Both the position numbers and the translations under genes were made by a program. A DNA stretch of 64,000 nt from positions 124,001 to 188,000 of the forward strand of contig NZ_JAEHHL010000004.1 in NCBI RefSeq assembly GCF_016623495.1, given 5' to 3'. Source of the stretch: Thermohalobaculum xanthum. GTDB lineage: Bacteria; Pseudomonadota; Alphaproteobacteria; Rhodobacterales; Rhodobacteraceae. Position 1 is the stretch's first letter; every line of letters begins with the position of its first letter. This document shows positions 1-8,513 of the stretch, piece after piece. A model generated the notes under the pieces. It did no database searches, was not told the origin of the DNA, and saw only the letters and a list, made by a program, of their open reading frames with translations.

Positions 1-1
1 C

Positions 2-772
2 CTGGTGCTGCTGATCAGCTTCTGGACGCAGGACTACCTCGAACTCGATCGCACCTTCACCACGGCGAACTACGCCGAGGCCTGGTCCGATCCGCTCTAT
101 CGCCTGCTGATGGGACGCTCGCTCGTGATTTCGGGCGTGGTCACCCTCACGACCGTGCTGCTGGCCTACCCGATCGCCTATTTCGTCGCCTTCCATGTCG
201 AGCGGAACAAGGCGCTCTGGATCTTCCTGATCACCATCCCGTTCTGGACCAGCTACCTGCTGCGGGTGTTCCTGTGGAAGGTGATCCTCGGATACAACGG
301 GGTTCTGAACAGCGCGCTTCTGGGCCTCGGCCTCGTCGACCAGCCGCTGACCTTCCTGCTCTACAACGCCAATGCCGTGGTGATCACGCTGGCCCATGCC
401 TGGGCGCCCTTCGCGATCCTGCCGATCTATGTCGCGCTGGCCAAGATCGACCGCAGCCTGCTCGAGGCGGCCGAGGATCTTGGCGACGGGCCGCTTAGGC
501 GCTTCTGGCGCGTGACCCTGCCGCTGTCGATGCCGGGCGTGATCGCGGCGGCGCTGATCGTCTTCATCCCGACGGTTGGCGACTACGTCACGCCGCGGCT
601 GGTGGGCGGCACCGACGGGCTGATGATCGCCAACATGATCCAGGTGCAGTTCGGCAAGGCCAACAACGCGCCCCTGGGCGCGGCGCTGGCTGTCTCGGCG
701 ATGGCGATCGTTGCCGCCATTTCGCTGGTCTTCCTCTGGCTCAACCGACGATTCACGCGGGGAGGCGGCTGA
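2..772 (+). CDS. potB: Polyamine-type ABC transporter permease, PotB-like (5' end outside window)
   Basis: Inner-membrane permease of a spermidine/putrescine-type ABC importer. The open frame is already running at base 2, so the true start and perhaps 30-40 N-terminal residues lie left of the window; 256 residues are visible. About five hydrophobic segments follow one another, and the cytoplasmic EAA loop that docks onto the ATPase is seen as EAAEDLGDGPLRRFWRVTLP near visible residues 157-176. The stop TGA overlaps the ATG of the next permease (TGATG), so the two are translationally coupled and form a PotB/PotC heterodimer with the PotA ATPase downstream. The family is clear. The substrate (spermidine, putrescine or another small cationic amine) is not determined by the sequence. 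Confidence 0.9.
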   Translation: MVLLISFWTQDYLELDRTFTTANYAEAWSDPLYRLLMGRSLVISGVVTLTTVLLAYPIAYFVAFHVERNKALWIFLITIPFWTSYLLRVFLWKVILGYNGVLNSALLGLGLVDQPLTFLLYNANAVVITLAHAWAPFAILPIYVALAKIDRSLLEAAEDLGDGPLRRFWRVTLPLSMPGVIAAALIVFIPTVGDYVTPRLVGGTDGLMIANMIQVQFGKANNAPLGAALAVSAMAIVAAISLVFLWLNRRFTRGGG

Positions 773-1584
773 TGGCGCGCGCTCGGGGGCAGGGCTGGCT
801 CAAGGGATACGCCATCGGCTATCTCGTCTTCCTCTATGCCCCGGTCTTCCTGCTGCCGATCTTCGCCTTCAACGACAGCGCCATCATCGCCTTCCCGCTC
901 TCGGGCTTCACCACCGCCAACTTCCAGCAGCTCTGGGCGACCGACGCGATGCATGGCGCGCTGGTCAACAGCCTGCAGGTCGCGGTCGCGGCGGCGGTGA
1001 TCTCGACGCTTCTGGGCATCTGCGCCGCGCGCGCCTCCGCCCGCTACGAGTTTCCGGGCCGGCGCGCGATCATCGGCTTCATCATGCTGCCGCTGGTCCT
1101 GCCCGAGATCATCGTGGCGGTGGCGCTCCTGGTCGTGCTGGTCCAGCTCGGCTTCGCGCTCTCGCTCTGGACCGTCGTGCTCGGCCATGTGCTGGTCTGC
1201 ACGCCGTTCTCGATCGCGATCCTGTCCTCGGCCTTCCAGAACATGGACCGCAGCCTCGAGGAAGCGAGCCAGGATCTCGGCGAGGGGCGGATGATGACCT
1301 TCCTGCGGGTGACGCTGCCGCTGGTCACGCCGGGTATCGTCGCGAGCCTGCTGATCGGCTTCACCATCTCGCTCGACGAGTTCATCATCGCCTTCTTCCT
1401 GACCGGCACTGAGCCGACATTGCCGGTCTATATCTGGAGCCAGCTGCGCTTCACGGCCAAGCTTCCGGGGGTCATGGCGCTTGGCTGCCTGCTGCTGGTG
1501 CTTTCGCTCGCGCTCTTGTGCGCGGCCGAGTATTTCCGGCGCCGCTCGGCGCGGCAGACCGGATCAAGCGGGGGATATCTGTGA
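772..1584 (+). CDS. potC: Polyamine-type ABC transporter permease, PotC-like
   Basis: Second inner-membrane permease of the same importer, 270 residues, normal for PotC. An N-terminal hydrophobic segment (about residues 11-32) is followed by five more. The EAA docking loop reads EEASQDLGEGRMMTFLRVTL, and the LDEF sequence after it is typical of PotC proteins. It starts with the ATG that overlaps the potB stop and ends in a GTGA overlap with potA, so potBCA is one translationally coupled operon. No binding-protein gene adjoins on this side; a potD-like gene occurs at 9743-10807 on the opposite strand, and another may lie left of the window. Confidence 0.92.
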   Translation: MARARGQGWLKGYAIGYLVFLYAPVFLLPIFAFNDSAIIAFPLSGFTTANFQQLWATDAMHGALVNSLQVAVAAAVISTLLGICAARASARYEFPGRRAIIGFIMLPLVLPEIIVAVALLVVLVQLGFALSLWTVVLGHVLVCTPFSIAILSSAFQNMDRSLEEASQDLGEGRMMTFLRVTLPLVTPGIVASLLIGFTISLDEFIIAFFLTGTEPTLPVYIWSQLRFTAKLPGVMALGCLLLVLSLALLCAAEYFRRRSARQTGSSGGYL

Positions 1585-2687
1585 CCGACGACCGACCACG
1601 AGGCCGCGCGCTGATCGAGCTCGACCGGGTTGAGAAGCGCTTCGACGAGGTTGCCGCGCTCAAGGGCGTGAGCGGCTCGATCATGGAGGGCGAGTTCTTC
1701 TCGCTGCTGGGTCCCTCGGGCTGCGGCAAGACCACGCTGCTGCGGCTGATCGCGGGCTTCGACGAACCGACGCGCGGCGCCATCGCGATCGACGGCAAGC
1801 CGATGGCGGGAGTGCCCGCCAACCTGCGCCCGACCAACATGGTGTTCCAGAGCTACGCGATCTTCCCGCATCTCGACGTCGCGCAGAATGTGGCCTACGG
1901 GCTGCGGCGGCTGCGGCTGGGGCGTGAGGAGACCGCGCGCCGGGTCGAGGAAGCGCTCGGCATGGTCGATCTCGCGGGCTATGGCAAGCGGGCGGCACAT
2001 GCGCTCTCGGGCGGCCAGCGCCAGCGCGTGGCGCTGGCCCGCGCGCTGGTGATGCGCCCGCGCGTGCTGCTGCTCGACGAGCCGCTCTCGGCGCTCGACA
2101 AGAAGCTGCGCGAGCAGATGCAGGTCGAGCTCAGGCGGCTGCAGCGCGCGGTCGGGATCACCTTCATCCTGGTCACCCACGACCAGGAGGAGGCGCTGAT
2201 CATGTCCGACCGCATCGCCGTCATGTTCGACGGCGAGATCGCCCAGCTGGCCAGCCCCGAGACCCTCTACCGCCGCCCGGTCGACCGGCGCGTCGCCTCG
2301 TTCATCGGCGTCATGAACTTCTTCGACGCGCGCGTGACGGGCGAGAGCGCGGGGCTGATCGAGCTCGACGTCGCCGGGCTGGGCCCCGTCGCCATCCCGC
2401 CCGAGCAGGCGCCCGGCGGCAGAAACGCCGCCGGCACGACGGTCGGGATCCGGCCCGAGATGCTGACTCTCCTGTTCTCGGACACCGAGCGCGCCGAGCA
2501 CGAGGTCAGCGGCGAGGTGGTCGATGCCGTCTATTACGGCGACATGACCTACTACGACCTGAAGCTGCCCGGCACCGAGCGCCCGGCAACCGTCTCGATG
2601 CGCAACACCGCCGGCCGCCCCGTCCTGCGCCCCGGCGACCCCGCGCGCGTCGGCTGGGGGCGCGAGTCGGTCATCCTGCTCGCGTAG
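1581..2687 (+). CDS. potA: Polyamine-type ABC transporter ATP-binding protein, PotA-like
   Basis: Cytoplasmic ATPase that powers the potBC permeases, 368 residues, normal for PotA. Walker A is GPSGCGKT (residues 44-51), the ABC signature is LSGGQRQR, and Walker B is VLLLDEPLSALD with the switch histidine in LVTHDQEEAL. The C-terminal 100 residues form the TOBE-type regulatory domain. I chose the GTG at 1581: it overlaps the potC stop as GTGA and a purine-rich GGGGGAT lies just upstream. The frame is open further upstream to 1518, but that would overlap potC by 67 bases. It is the last gene of the operon; no strong terminator hairpin is visible after it. Confidence 0.93.
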   Translation: MTDDRPRGRALIELDRVEKRFDEVAALKGVSGSIMEGEFFSLLGPSGCGKTTLLRLIAGFDEPTRGAIAIDGKPMAGVPANLRPTNMVFQSYAIFPHLDVAQNVAYGLRRLRLGREETARRVEEALGMVDLAGYGKRAAHALSGGQRQRVALARALVMRPRVLLLDEPLSALDKKLREQMQVELRRLQRAVGITFILVTHDQEEALIMSDRIAVMFDGEIAQLASPETLYRRPVDRRVASFIGVMNFFDARVTGESAGLIELDVAGLGPVAIPPEQAPGGRNAAGTTVGIRPEMLTLLFSDTERAEHEVSGEVVDAVYYGDMTYYDLKLPGTERPATVSMRNTAGRPVLRPGDPARVGWGRESVILLA

Positions 2688-2949
2688 GCGCCGGACTGCC
2701 GGGGAATGCGGGAGGCTTGGCGTTCGCGCTCTGCCGATTCTTGCGATGGACGGTGCACCGGGCGGTTATATGCCGGTCATTGTGACCCTTCGCGGTATCT
2801 TCGAGGGGGTACGCGGTTCACCGAGGCACCGGGGATCGCTGCATCCTACGCACGGCGGGCGATCTGTTGACGTGAGCGGCTGCGGTAAGTGAGTAGAGGT
2901 TCGGACGGACAGACTGCTGCCCCGCACCGATATCGTTCTTTGGCGGCGA

Positions 2950-3693
2950 TCAACGCCTTTCCCAGCGGAGCCGTTCGATCGCCCACTGCACCGCAGCGGC
3001 CTTGCCGGGTGCGCCTCGTGCGATTTCCAGTTGCACAAGCCTTTCGGCTTTTCGTTGGTCGCCGCCAACCATTCCGACGAGGTCATCAAACCCCGGCGTT
3101 CCCGCATCGAGGATTTCGCGCGGCACTCTCAGGTCATTTTCCGGGTATTGGCGGGGAACCTTTATGCGGGCGCGCCTTGTTCCGACCATCGCAACCAAGA
3201 TGATCAGGAATCCCGTGCAGAGCAGCGGGACAGAAAAGTGGAGATCGGCTACCCAGCCAGCCGCCCGATAAACAACCGACACGTCGAATCCGGCAGGCCC
3301 AGCTTCTCGCGCAGGCGGAAGCGGCGAAGTACATGGTGCCTGTCCGTGAAAAAGGCAACTCTGGTCTTTCGGCAGCAGCTCGCTGCGGGCCAGAATGGTT
3401 GCGAGGCCCCACAACACAAGCGGGATCGGCGGTAGCCACCAGGAACCGAAAAGGCGGCAGAGCGCACCGTCCTTTGGGGTCTTGCCGTTCGTCTGCGCGG
3501 GGGCTGTCTTGAACCTCGGCTCCGCGGGGGTCGCCGTTTTTGCTTGCTTCCAGGGTGATCGGTAGACGCTCGAACCCGCTCGTCGGCTGCGCTTCGCCGA
3601 TGAAATGATGAAAAGAACCAATGAAATGCTGCATACCAGTGCAACAATGACCTTTTCCGCCAAATTGCCTGAGTCATAGAAGATCGGGATCAT
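2950..3693 (-). CDS. Hypothetical membrane protein
   Basis: I do not recognise this 247-residue protein. Three hydrophobic stretches suggest membrane segments near residues 13-33, 84-102 and 152-171. The region between the first two is basic and polar. The C-terminal 60 residues are soluble, including a segment GDQRKAERLVQLEIARG and a helical tail ending RLRWERR; similar short helical tails occur at the end of some bacterial membrane proteins, but I cannot name the family. No good ribosome-binding site precedes the ATG. Base and codon use looks less GC-biased than in the flanking operons, so it may be acquired. It stands alone: the neighbours face away or belong to other units. That it encodes a protein rests on frame length and the hydrophobic pattern. 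Confidence 0.55.
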   Translation of the reverse strand: MIPIFYDSGNLAEKVIVALVCSISLVLFIISSAKRSRRAGSSVYRSPWKQAKTATPAEPRFKTAPAQTNGKTPKDGALCRLFGSWWLPPIPLVLWGLATILARSELLPKDQSCLFHGQAPCTSPLPPAREAGPAGFDVSVVYRAAGWVADLHFSVPLLCTGFLIILVAMVGTRRARIKVPRQYPENDLRVPREILDAGTPGFDDLVGMVGGDQRKAERLVQLEIARGAPGKAAAVQWAIERLRWERR

Positions 3694-3940
3694 TGGAGAA
3701 ATTTACAGTTGTCCTCGAGCGCGGACCACCCCACGCCGCCAATGGCGCCGCTTTCCTGTCAGGCTCGTGGGACTGCGAGAAGCCGCATTCGGCCAGTCGG
3801 AATGGCATTGCCGACCGCCGCGCCGCAGTATTGGCCCAATGTAATTCCGCCGCTGACACTATCGAACGCGCATCGAAGCCAAGGCCTCGGCGCAGGACCG
3901 CCGGGGCGTGGCCCTTCCCCCGCGATCACGGCATGCGGGT

Positions 3941-4663
3941 CTAGCCCGCCAATTCGGCCTGGTGCGCCCGCACCAGGTCCGCCATGCTGTTGAAGCGGAA
4001 GTTGAATGCCGGCAACTCGCCCGGGTTCATGGTCGCCCCGAATCCGTCCTGATCATGGCGGCGGTAGATCCAGCAGTTCGCCAGCCCGTGCCTGTTGGCC
4101 GGAGCGTGGTCGTGGAACATGCTTTCGGCCGTGTGCAGGATCTCGGCCTTCCGGATCCCCGATCGGGCCAGGGTTTCCAACATGTAGTCGAAGTTCCGGT
4201 CCGCGGGCTTGTAGCTGCCGATGTCCTCGGCCGTGTAGACGCCGTCGAAATGCACGCCCAGCCGCGCGTTCGAGCCCTGGAAGCTGAGATTGTCGGTATT
4301 GGTCAGGACCACGAGCTTGTAGTGCTGCTTCAGATAAGCCAGCGCTGCGCGGCTGTCGTCGAAGGCGGGCCACTGGCGGACGGACAGGCCGTAGGCCTGG
4401 CATTCCTCCCAGGTCACCTCGACATTCCATTCCTCGGCCAGGCGGCGATAGACGACGGCCAGCAGGTCCGAGTACTTCTTCGCTGGCGTCCAGCGCTGGG
4501 TGGTGGACTCGTGATAGGCATGGGCCTCGAGGATCTCGTCGCGCGAAAGCTGCCGCCCGACCTTGTCGGTCAGCGGCTTCAGCGCGGTCACCATGCCGCT
4601 TTCCCAGTCGATCAGCGTGCCATAGACGTCGAACGTCAATACCCTGAAATCGCTCAGCTTCAT
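3941..4663 (-). CDS. HAD-family hydrolase, type II haloacid dehalogenase-like
   Basis: Cytoplasmic hydrolase of the haloacid dehalogenase superfamily, 240 residues, close to L-2-haloacid dehalogenase length. Motif I is FDVYGTLID with nucleophile Asp12. Motif II is VLTNTDN, motif III includes the lysine in SYKPADRNF, and motif IV is AESMFHDHAPAN. The substrate may be a haloacid or a phosphate ester; the motifs do not decide. I chose the ATG at 4663 because GGGGAG lies 5-6 bases upstream; an in-frame ATG 12 bases earlier lacks a ribosome-binding site. A small membrane protein gene lies just upstream on the same strand, and a divergent LysR regulator at 5099 could control both. Confidence 0.85.
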   Translation of the reverse strand: MKLSDFRVLTFDVYGTLIDWESGMVTALKPLTDKVGRQLSRDEILEAHAYHESTTQRWTPAKKYSDLLAVVYRRLAEEWNVEVTWEECQAYGLSVRQWPAFDDSRAALAYLKQHYKLVVLTNTDNLSFQGSNARLGVHFDGVYTAEDIGSYKPADRNFDYMLETLARSGIRKAEILHTAESMFHDHAPANRHGLANCWIYRRHDQDGFGATMNPGELPAFNFRFNSMADLVRAHQAELAG

Positions 4664-4712
4664 CGGTCTCCCCATTCTTCGAATTGGCCGCAGCCGTCCG
4701 ACGTTTGCGCCG

Positions 4713-4979
4713 TCAGCCCCAACGGATCAGCCCGATGACCGCCGACGCCGCGTAGAAGAGCTGAAGCAGAAGGAACGTCCAGCGCCGGTCGATCACCGCC
4801 CACGCCGCGAACAGGCCGGACGAGACCAGCAGCAGGGTGAATCCCGCCAGCTCCGCGCCGATGTTCGACGCGATCAGAAGCGCGTAGGCCATTGCCAGCA
4901 CCGAACCCGCAACCTCGAACTGCGTGGTGAGCTGCCGCCGCCCGCCATCACCAGCCTGCATCTTCACAAGATCCGCCAT
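4713..4979 (-). CDS. Small three-helix membrane protein, CBU_0592-like
   Basis: An 88-residue protein made almost entirely of three hydrophobic segments after a short polar N-terminus: EVAGSVLAMAYALLIASNIG, then AGFTLLLVSSGLFAAWAVID, then LLLQLFYAASAVIGLI. Length and pattern resemble the small CBU_0592-like membrane proteins, whose function is not known to me. The ATG at 4979 has GGGAGGG about 8 bases upstream. The frame stays open to 5084, but those 35 extra residues would run into the LysR promoter region and look non-conserved. It sits 49 bases upstream of the HAD hydrolase on the same strand and could share its transcript. Confidence 0.6.
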   Translation of the reverse strand: MADLVKMQAGDGGRRQLTTQFEVAGSVLAMAYALLIASNIGAELAGFTLLLVSSGLFAAWAVIDRRWTFLLLQLFYAASAVIGLIRWG

Positions 4980-5098
4980 CGGCCGTCCCTCCCAGCCGAA
5001 CAGGATCGGCGCCTCGTGTCGATACGCCGATGGCATGCCGTGGCACAAGTGAATGAATCTCATGTACCAATCACTTTCTGTCATGGTATGGGTTGCGT

Positions 5099-5974
5099 AT
5101 GGCGGCGCGACTCGAGATAGATGCCCTGCGGGCCTTGCTGGAAATTGCCAGGCTTGGCGGCGTGACCCGGGCGGCCGAGCATCTCGGGCTCTCGCAGTCA
5201 GCCGTCAGCCACAAGATCCGGCGTCTCGAACACTCGCTCGATTGCGACCTGCTTGCCCGGCGCGCGGGCGGCCCGCTGCTGACCGAGGCGGGCGAGCGGC
5301 TGCTGGTCTATGCCCGGCGCATGACCGAACTTCACGACGAGGCCCTGGCGGAGCTGGGCAAGCGGCCGCTTTCCGGCGTCATCCGCCTGGGCATGACCGA
5401 GGACACCGCGACAAGCGATATCGCCCGCATCCTGGGGCGGTTCACGCGGCTTTATCCCGGGGTGACGGTCCGCACCCGCACCGGCCAGAGCCTGAATGTT
5501 CAGGAATGGCTGAAGGCGGGCGAGCTGGACGTCGCCACGATGCAGGTGTTCCGGCAGGATGTCGCGAAGGGCGATATCGTGCTTTTCGGCGACAGCCTGC
5601 ACTGGGTGAAGTCGCCTGACCTCGTGCTGGACCCGTCGCGCCCGGTTCCGTTCCTTTCCTTCGACCACAAGTGCTTTTACCGCCAGTGGGGCTTTTCGGA
5701 CGGCCAGCTGCGCGGGCACCGCTTTGAGACGGTCCTGGAATGCGCCAGCGCGGCCGGCATCCAGTCCGCCGTCAGGGCCGGCCTCGGGGTCGCGCTGCTC
5801 AACGGGATGCACATCACACCGGATATCGAAGTGATTGAGGGCGAGTACCCCTCGCCCCCCGACATCGTCTTCATCGCCCGCATCGCACCGAAGGGCGGAG
5901 GCGGCCCTGTCAGGGCGCTGCTCGATGAAATCGTCCGCGAGCTGCGAAAACCGCTGCCGTCACGCGCGGCGTGA
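5099..5974 (+). CDS. LysR-family transcriptional regulator
   Basis: DNA-binding regulator of the LysR family, 291 residues. The N-terminal winged helix-turn-helix covers about residues 3-62, with recognition helix region AAEHLGLSQSAVSHKIRRLE. The remainder is the periplasmic-binding-protein-like effector domain. The frame also offers TTG at 5093, but ATG at 5099 is the likelier start. It is divergent from the small membrane protein and HAD hydrolase, the usual arrangement for a LysR protein controlling its neighbour, so regulation of the dehalogenase-like gene is a reasonable inference. The effector is unknown. Confidence 0.88.
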   Translation: MAARLEIDALRALLEIARLGGVTRAAEHLGLSQSAVSHKIRRLEHSLDCDLLARRAGGPLLTEAGERLLVYARRMTELHDEALAELGKRPLSGVIRLGMTEDTATSDIARILGRFTRLYPGVTVRTRTGQSLNVQEWLKAGELDVATMQVFRQDVAKGDIVLFGDSLHWVKSPDLVLDPSRPVPFLSFDHKCFYRQWGFSDGQLRGHRFETVLECASAAGIQSAVRAGLGVALLNGMHITPDIEVIEGEYPSPPDIVFIARIAPKGGGGPVRALLDEIVRELRKPLPSRAA

Positions 5975-6301
5975 CGACGCGACCACGAGGCTTCCGCGTG
6001 CCCAGAGAGATCCCGCCGGTTGAAACCATGCGCGCCCCCGCGCAGGTCATTTGGCAGCAGGATGCGGAAACCAGTGCCTTCAGCCGTTGGGCAGCCCGAT
6101 CCGGTGAGGAAACCCTGCCCAAAGCCCGCGGCGGTCGATTGGCCAGAGATCCGCATCGGGCGAACTGGGCGATGAGACGTCGTTCGCTGCGCTCTTTGCC
6201 AAGGCCCGTTCCGCGGGACAATCCTGCCGCTCGCGCACAAGAACCGGTATGCACGCATCACTTCCAGGCGTGACCCGCCGAATGTCTTCTCGGGGGCCCG
6301 A
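5975..6301. other. Gap of 327 bases between convergent LysR genes
   Basis: No gene is convincing here. A 100-codon frame at 5971-6273 (+) begins inside the preceding LysR gene, lacks a ribosome-binding site and has no recognisable motif. A long minus-strand frame also crosses the region without a start or any similarity I recognise. Both flanking LysR genes converge on this stretch, so it must contain termination signals, but I see no classic hairpin with a T-run. It may hold decayed coding sequence. Confidence 0.4.
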
Positions 6302-7216
6302 TCAGGACATGACGCCGGGCGCATCCAGAGCCGCCTGATCGTGAAGCCAATTGAGAAAGACCCGTACTCGCGGTTTCTCGGCTCCGGCGTCCGTCGTTAC
6401 CGAGTAGTAGGAATAGTCGCTTTGCTTGAATTCCTTCAGGGGGCGGACAAGCCTGCCTGAATTCAGGTGGTCCTGAACCAGGGATTGCCGCCCCAGCGCG
6501 ACGCCCTGGCCGCGCACGGCAGCTTCCGTGAGCAGAACCGAGTCGCCGAACTCGACATTGTTCTTGTTCACTGTGCCACCCAGTCCGACATCGCGCAGCC
6601 AGCGTGCCCAGGTCATCGTCGGCTCGCCTTCGTCCACATCGATGTCGTGCAACAACGTGTGGTGCCGCAGGTCCGACACGTGACGCAAAGGCTGATGGTT
6701 CAAGAGCGAAGGGGCGCAGACTGGGAAGATCATGTCATGCATGATCAGCGTCGATCGTAACCCCGGATAGCGGCCGATCCCGTAGGCGATCCTGAGATCG
6801 ACCAGGCCTTCATTGAGGTCGGGTGCAACGCCCGATGCCAGCACTCGCAGCCTGATGTCGGGAAATGCCTGAATGAAACCCGAAAGGCGGGGCACGAGCC
6901 AGAGGGTCGCAAGGGAGGGGGCGACATTGATCGTGAGCTGCCCGGCGAGCTGCCCGCCGCGAAGCCCGCCGACGCCACGTGCGAAATTGGCGAGGCCCTT
7001 CGCGATATCCGGCAGAAGCTCCTGGCCGGCACTTGTCAGCCGAATCCCTCGCGGCAGGCGATGGAACAGTTCCAGCCCGAGATCCTGTTCGAGTGTCTTG
7101 ATCTGATAGCTCACTGCCGCAGGCGTGACATGCAACTCCTGCGCGGCGGCCGCAAATCCCCCATGCCTGGCGGCGACCTCGAAAGCACGAAGGGCGTTCA
7201 GTGGCGGCAGTCGCAT
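6302..7216 (-). CDS. LysR-family transcriptional regulator, GcvA-like
   Basis: LysR-type regulator of 304 residues. The opening MRLPPLNALRAFEVAARHGG and the helix-turn-helix AAQELHVTPAAVSYQIKTLE are characteristic of the GcvA/AmpR branch, which has LPxLNALRAFE at its start. The effector domain runs from about residue 92 to the end. GcvA proteins regulate glycine cleavage or other amino acid genes, and AmpR proteins regulate beta-lactamase; neither target lies next to it. Instead it is divergent from a DUF1127 gene, with 125 bases between them, which is its most likely local target along with itself. Confidence 0.87.
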   Translation of the reverse strand: MRLPPLNALRAFEVAARHGGFAAAAQELHVTPAAVSYQIKTLEQDLGLELFHRLPRGIRLTSAGQELLPDIAKGLANFARGVGGLRGGQLAGQLTINVAPSLATLWLVPRLSGFIQAFPDIRLRVLASGVAPDLNEGLVDLRIAYGIGRYPGLRSTLIMHDMIFPVCAPSLLNHQPLRHVSDLRHHTLLHDIDVDEGEPTMTWARWLRDVGLGGTVNKNNVEFGDSVLLTEAAVRGQGVALGRQSLVQDHLNSGRLVRPLKEFKQSDYSYYSVTTDAGAEKPRVRVFLNWLHDQAALDAPGVMS

Positions 7217-7341
7217 CGGCTCTCACCCTGGAAGGCTAAGTTATCTTATCTCAATGGAGGAGAAATACTCGTTTGTAAACAAGCCATATTTAACCCACGT
7301 TCCATCGCATCGGACATCGTGGACCCAAGGAGACATTCAAA

Positions 7342-7578
7342 ATGACCAGCACCGACAATCGCTTCGTGCAACAGAAGTCCCGCTTCGCGCAGGCAAATGA
7401 CTTGATGGCCAGTGGCCGCGCAGCCCTGTCCCGTCTTGCCCGCGCTCTGCGCCTGTGGAGCGCCCGCGCGCATCAGCGCCAGCACCTCGCCGAACTCTCG
7501 CCCGAGCGCTTGAAGGACATCGGCGTCAGCGCGGACGCGGCGAACGCCGAGGCCGCCAAGCCGTTCTGGCAGGCTTGA
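7342..7578 (+). CDS. DUF1127 (YjiS-like) small protein
   Basis: A 78-residue basic protein. The C-terminal part carries the DUF1127 signature: an arginine- and tryptophan-containing helix (residues 38-48) followed by HLAELSPERLKDIGVSADAA. DUF1127 proteins are common in alphaproteobacteria; some have been linked to RNA turnover and to phosphate or carbon metabolism, but the role of this one is unknown. CAAGGAGACATTCAAAATG places GGAG about 9 bases before the ATG. The upstream 125 bases are AT-richer than average and shared with the divergent LysR gene. Confidence 0.85.
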   Translation: MTSTDNRFVQQKSRFAQANDLMASGRAALSRLARALRLWSARAHQRQHLAELSPERLKDIGVSADAANAEAAKPFWQA

Positions 7579-7916
7579 CGACCGATGGGCTTTGTGGGGG
7601 ATGAAGGCCGGCGATTGATGCGCCGATATCGGCGGAGATAACTTCGGCCTTCAACGCCGCGTCTGTTGCTCGGGCCCTCGCCATCGGACCCGGCAAAATG
7701 CTCGCCCTCGCGCAGACAGCGCTGAGCAGTCGTTTCGCGGGCGTCTCGGTGAGCATCGAGTCGCCGGCTGGCTCGCCGGTCTACTCTGCCCCTGCCGCGA
7801 TCGGCCTCGCTCGACTCGCAGCTGTCCTTCGCCGCGGCGAGGACCGATGACCGTTACGAGCAGTTATTCTATCCAACCCGCCCCCGGCGTCGCGCGATCC
7901 AGCGCAAGCCTCCCTA
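7579..7916. other. Gap of 338 bases with a possible decayed reading frame
   Basis: No complete gene is visible. A plus-strand frame without an ATG near its beginning runs from 7605 to the TGA at 7848-7850. Its translation is protein-like: alanine- and leucine-rich, with IGPGKMLALAQTALSSRFAG and AIGLARLAAVLRRGEDR at the end, but no family I can name. The only internal ATG (about 7698) has no ribosome-binding site. It may be the 3' end of a decayed gene. The last 65 bases before the minus-strand gene at 7917 show nothing else. Confidence 0.3.
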
Positions 7917-8099
7917 TCAGCCGAGGATGCTGTCGAGGTTGTTCACGATGGCGACCAGCAGGTAGATGCCGCAGATCACCAGCGCGCGCCAGAAGACATA
8001 CTGCATCACGAAGGCGCTGCACCCCAGTTCGATGGCCAGCGCCGGCAGGGTCGGGGCTTCCCGGCGGAACAACCCGATCGCGCCCAGGAATGCCGCCAA
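7917..8099 (-). CDS. Small hypothetical membrane protein
   Basis: A 60-residue hydrophobic protein with two probable membrane segments, FLGAIGLF near the start and YVFWRALVICGIYLLVAIV toward the end, finishing NNLDSILG. I do not recognise the family. A TTG at 8099 is the only usual start codon. The frame continues upstream as a plausible hydrophobic stretch to a stop at 8136-8138, so a CTG start near 8129 is possible and would add about ten residues, completing the first helix. It directly follows another small membrane protein gene on the same strand, and the two probably share a transcript. Confidence 0.45.
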   Translation of the reverse strand: MAAFLGAIGLFRREAPTLPALAIELGCSAFVMQYVFWRALVICGIYLLVAIVNNLDSILG

Positions 8100-8135
8100 C
8101 CCGGCCAGGACTGGGGCCGCGAATGTCAGGATGCG

Positions 8136-8372
8136 TTAGGCGTCCCAGTCCCGCGAGGTCGGCGCCGGCGCGGGAGAGGGATCGTCCGACAGCGCGCGCC
8201 TCGCGCTTTCCCGGATCTCGGCGGCGACCTCGCCGATCGTCGCGGCAGCGCTCTTCTCGGGCTCGGCGAAGGTCCCCGAGATATGAAGCGTCACTGCGAC
8301 CAGCACGATAACGCCGACGAAGAATGCAGTCGTCCCCCAAGCGGGGCGCAACCCGGCAGCTCTCGTCGACAT
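8136..8372 (-). CDS. Small single-pass hypothetical protein
   Basis: A 78-residue protein with one membrane segment (AFFVGVIVLVAVTLHI, about residues 16-31), followed by an alanine- and proline-rich polar tail. The layout, with a short basic N-terminus, one helix and a soluble tail, suggests an anchored periplasmic tail or a lipoprotein-like small subunit, but I recognise no family. The ATG at 8372 has a GGGGGG tract 4 bases upstream. It is followed within about 40 bases by the next small membrane protein, suggesting a two-gene unit of unknown role. The Rieske gene upstream on the same strand starts 1.3 kb away and stops at 8514. Confidence 0.5.
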   Translation of the reverse strand: MSTRAAGLRPAWGTTAFFVGVIVLVAVTLHISGTFAEPEKSAAATIGEVAAEIRESARRALSDDPSPAPAPTSRDWDA

Positions 8373-8513
8373 GAGACCCCCCGAAATCCATCTCGGCAGT
8401 TCAGATGATCGCGCCCGCATTCGGCCAGAACAGGGCGACTGCGCCTGATTGCCCGGCGCGGCGATCGCGGCCCCCGCGATGCCGGGTGTCCGTCCGCCGG
8501 CCAGGCCGGCGCG

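Noticed and set aside
5971-6273. 100-codon plus-strand frame between the LysR genes
   Set aside because: It starts inside the preceding LysR gene, has no ribosome-binding site and resembles nothing I know.
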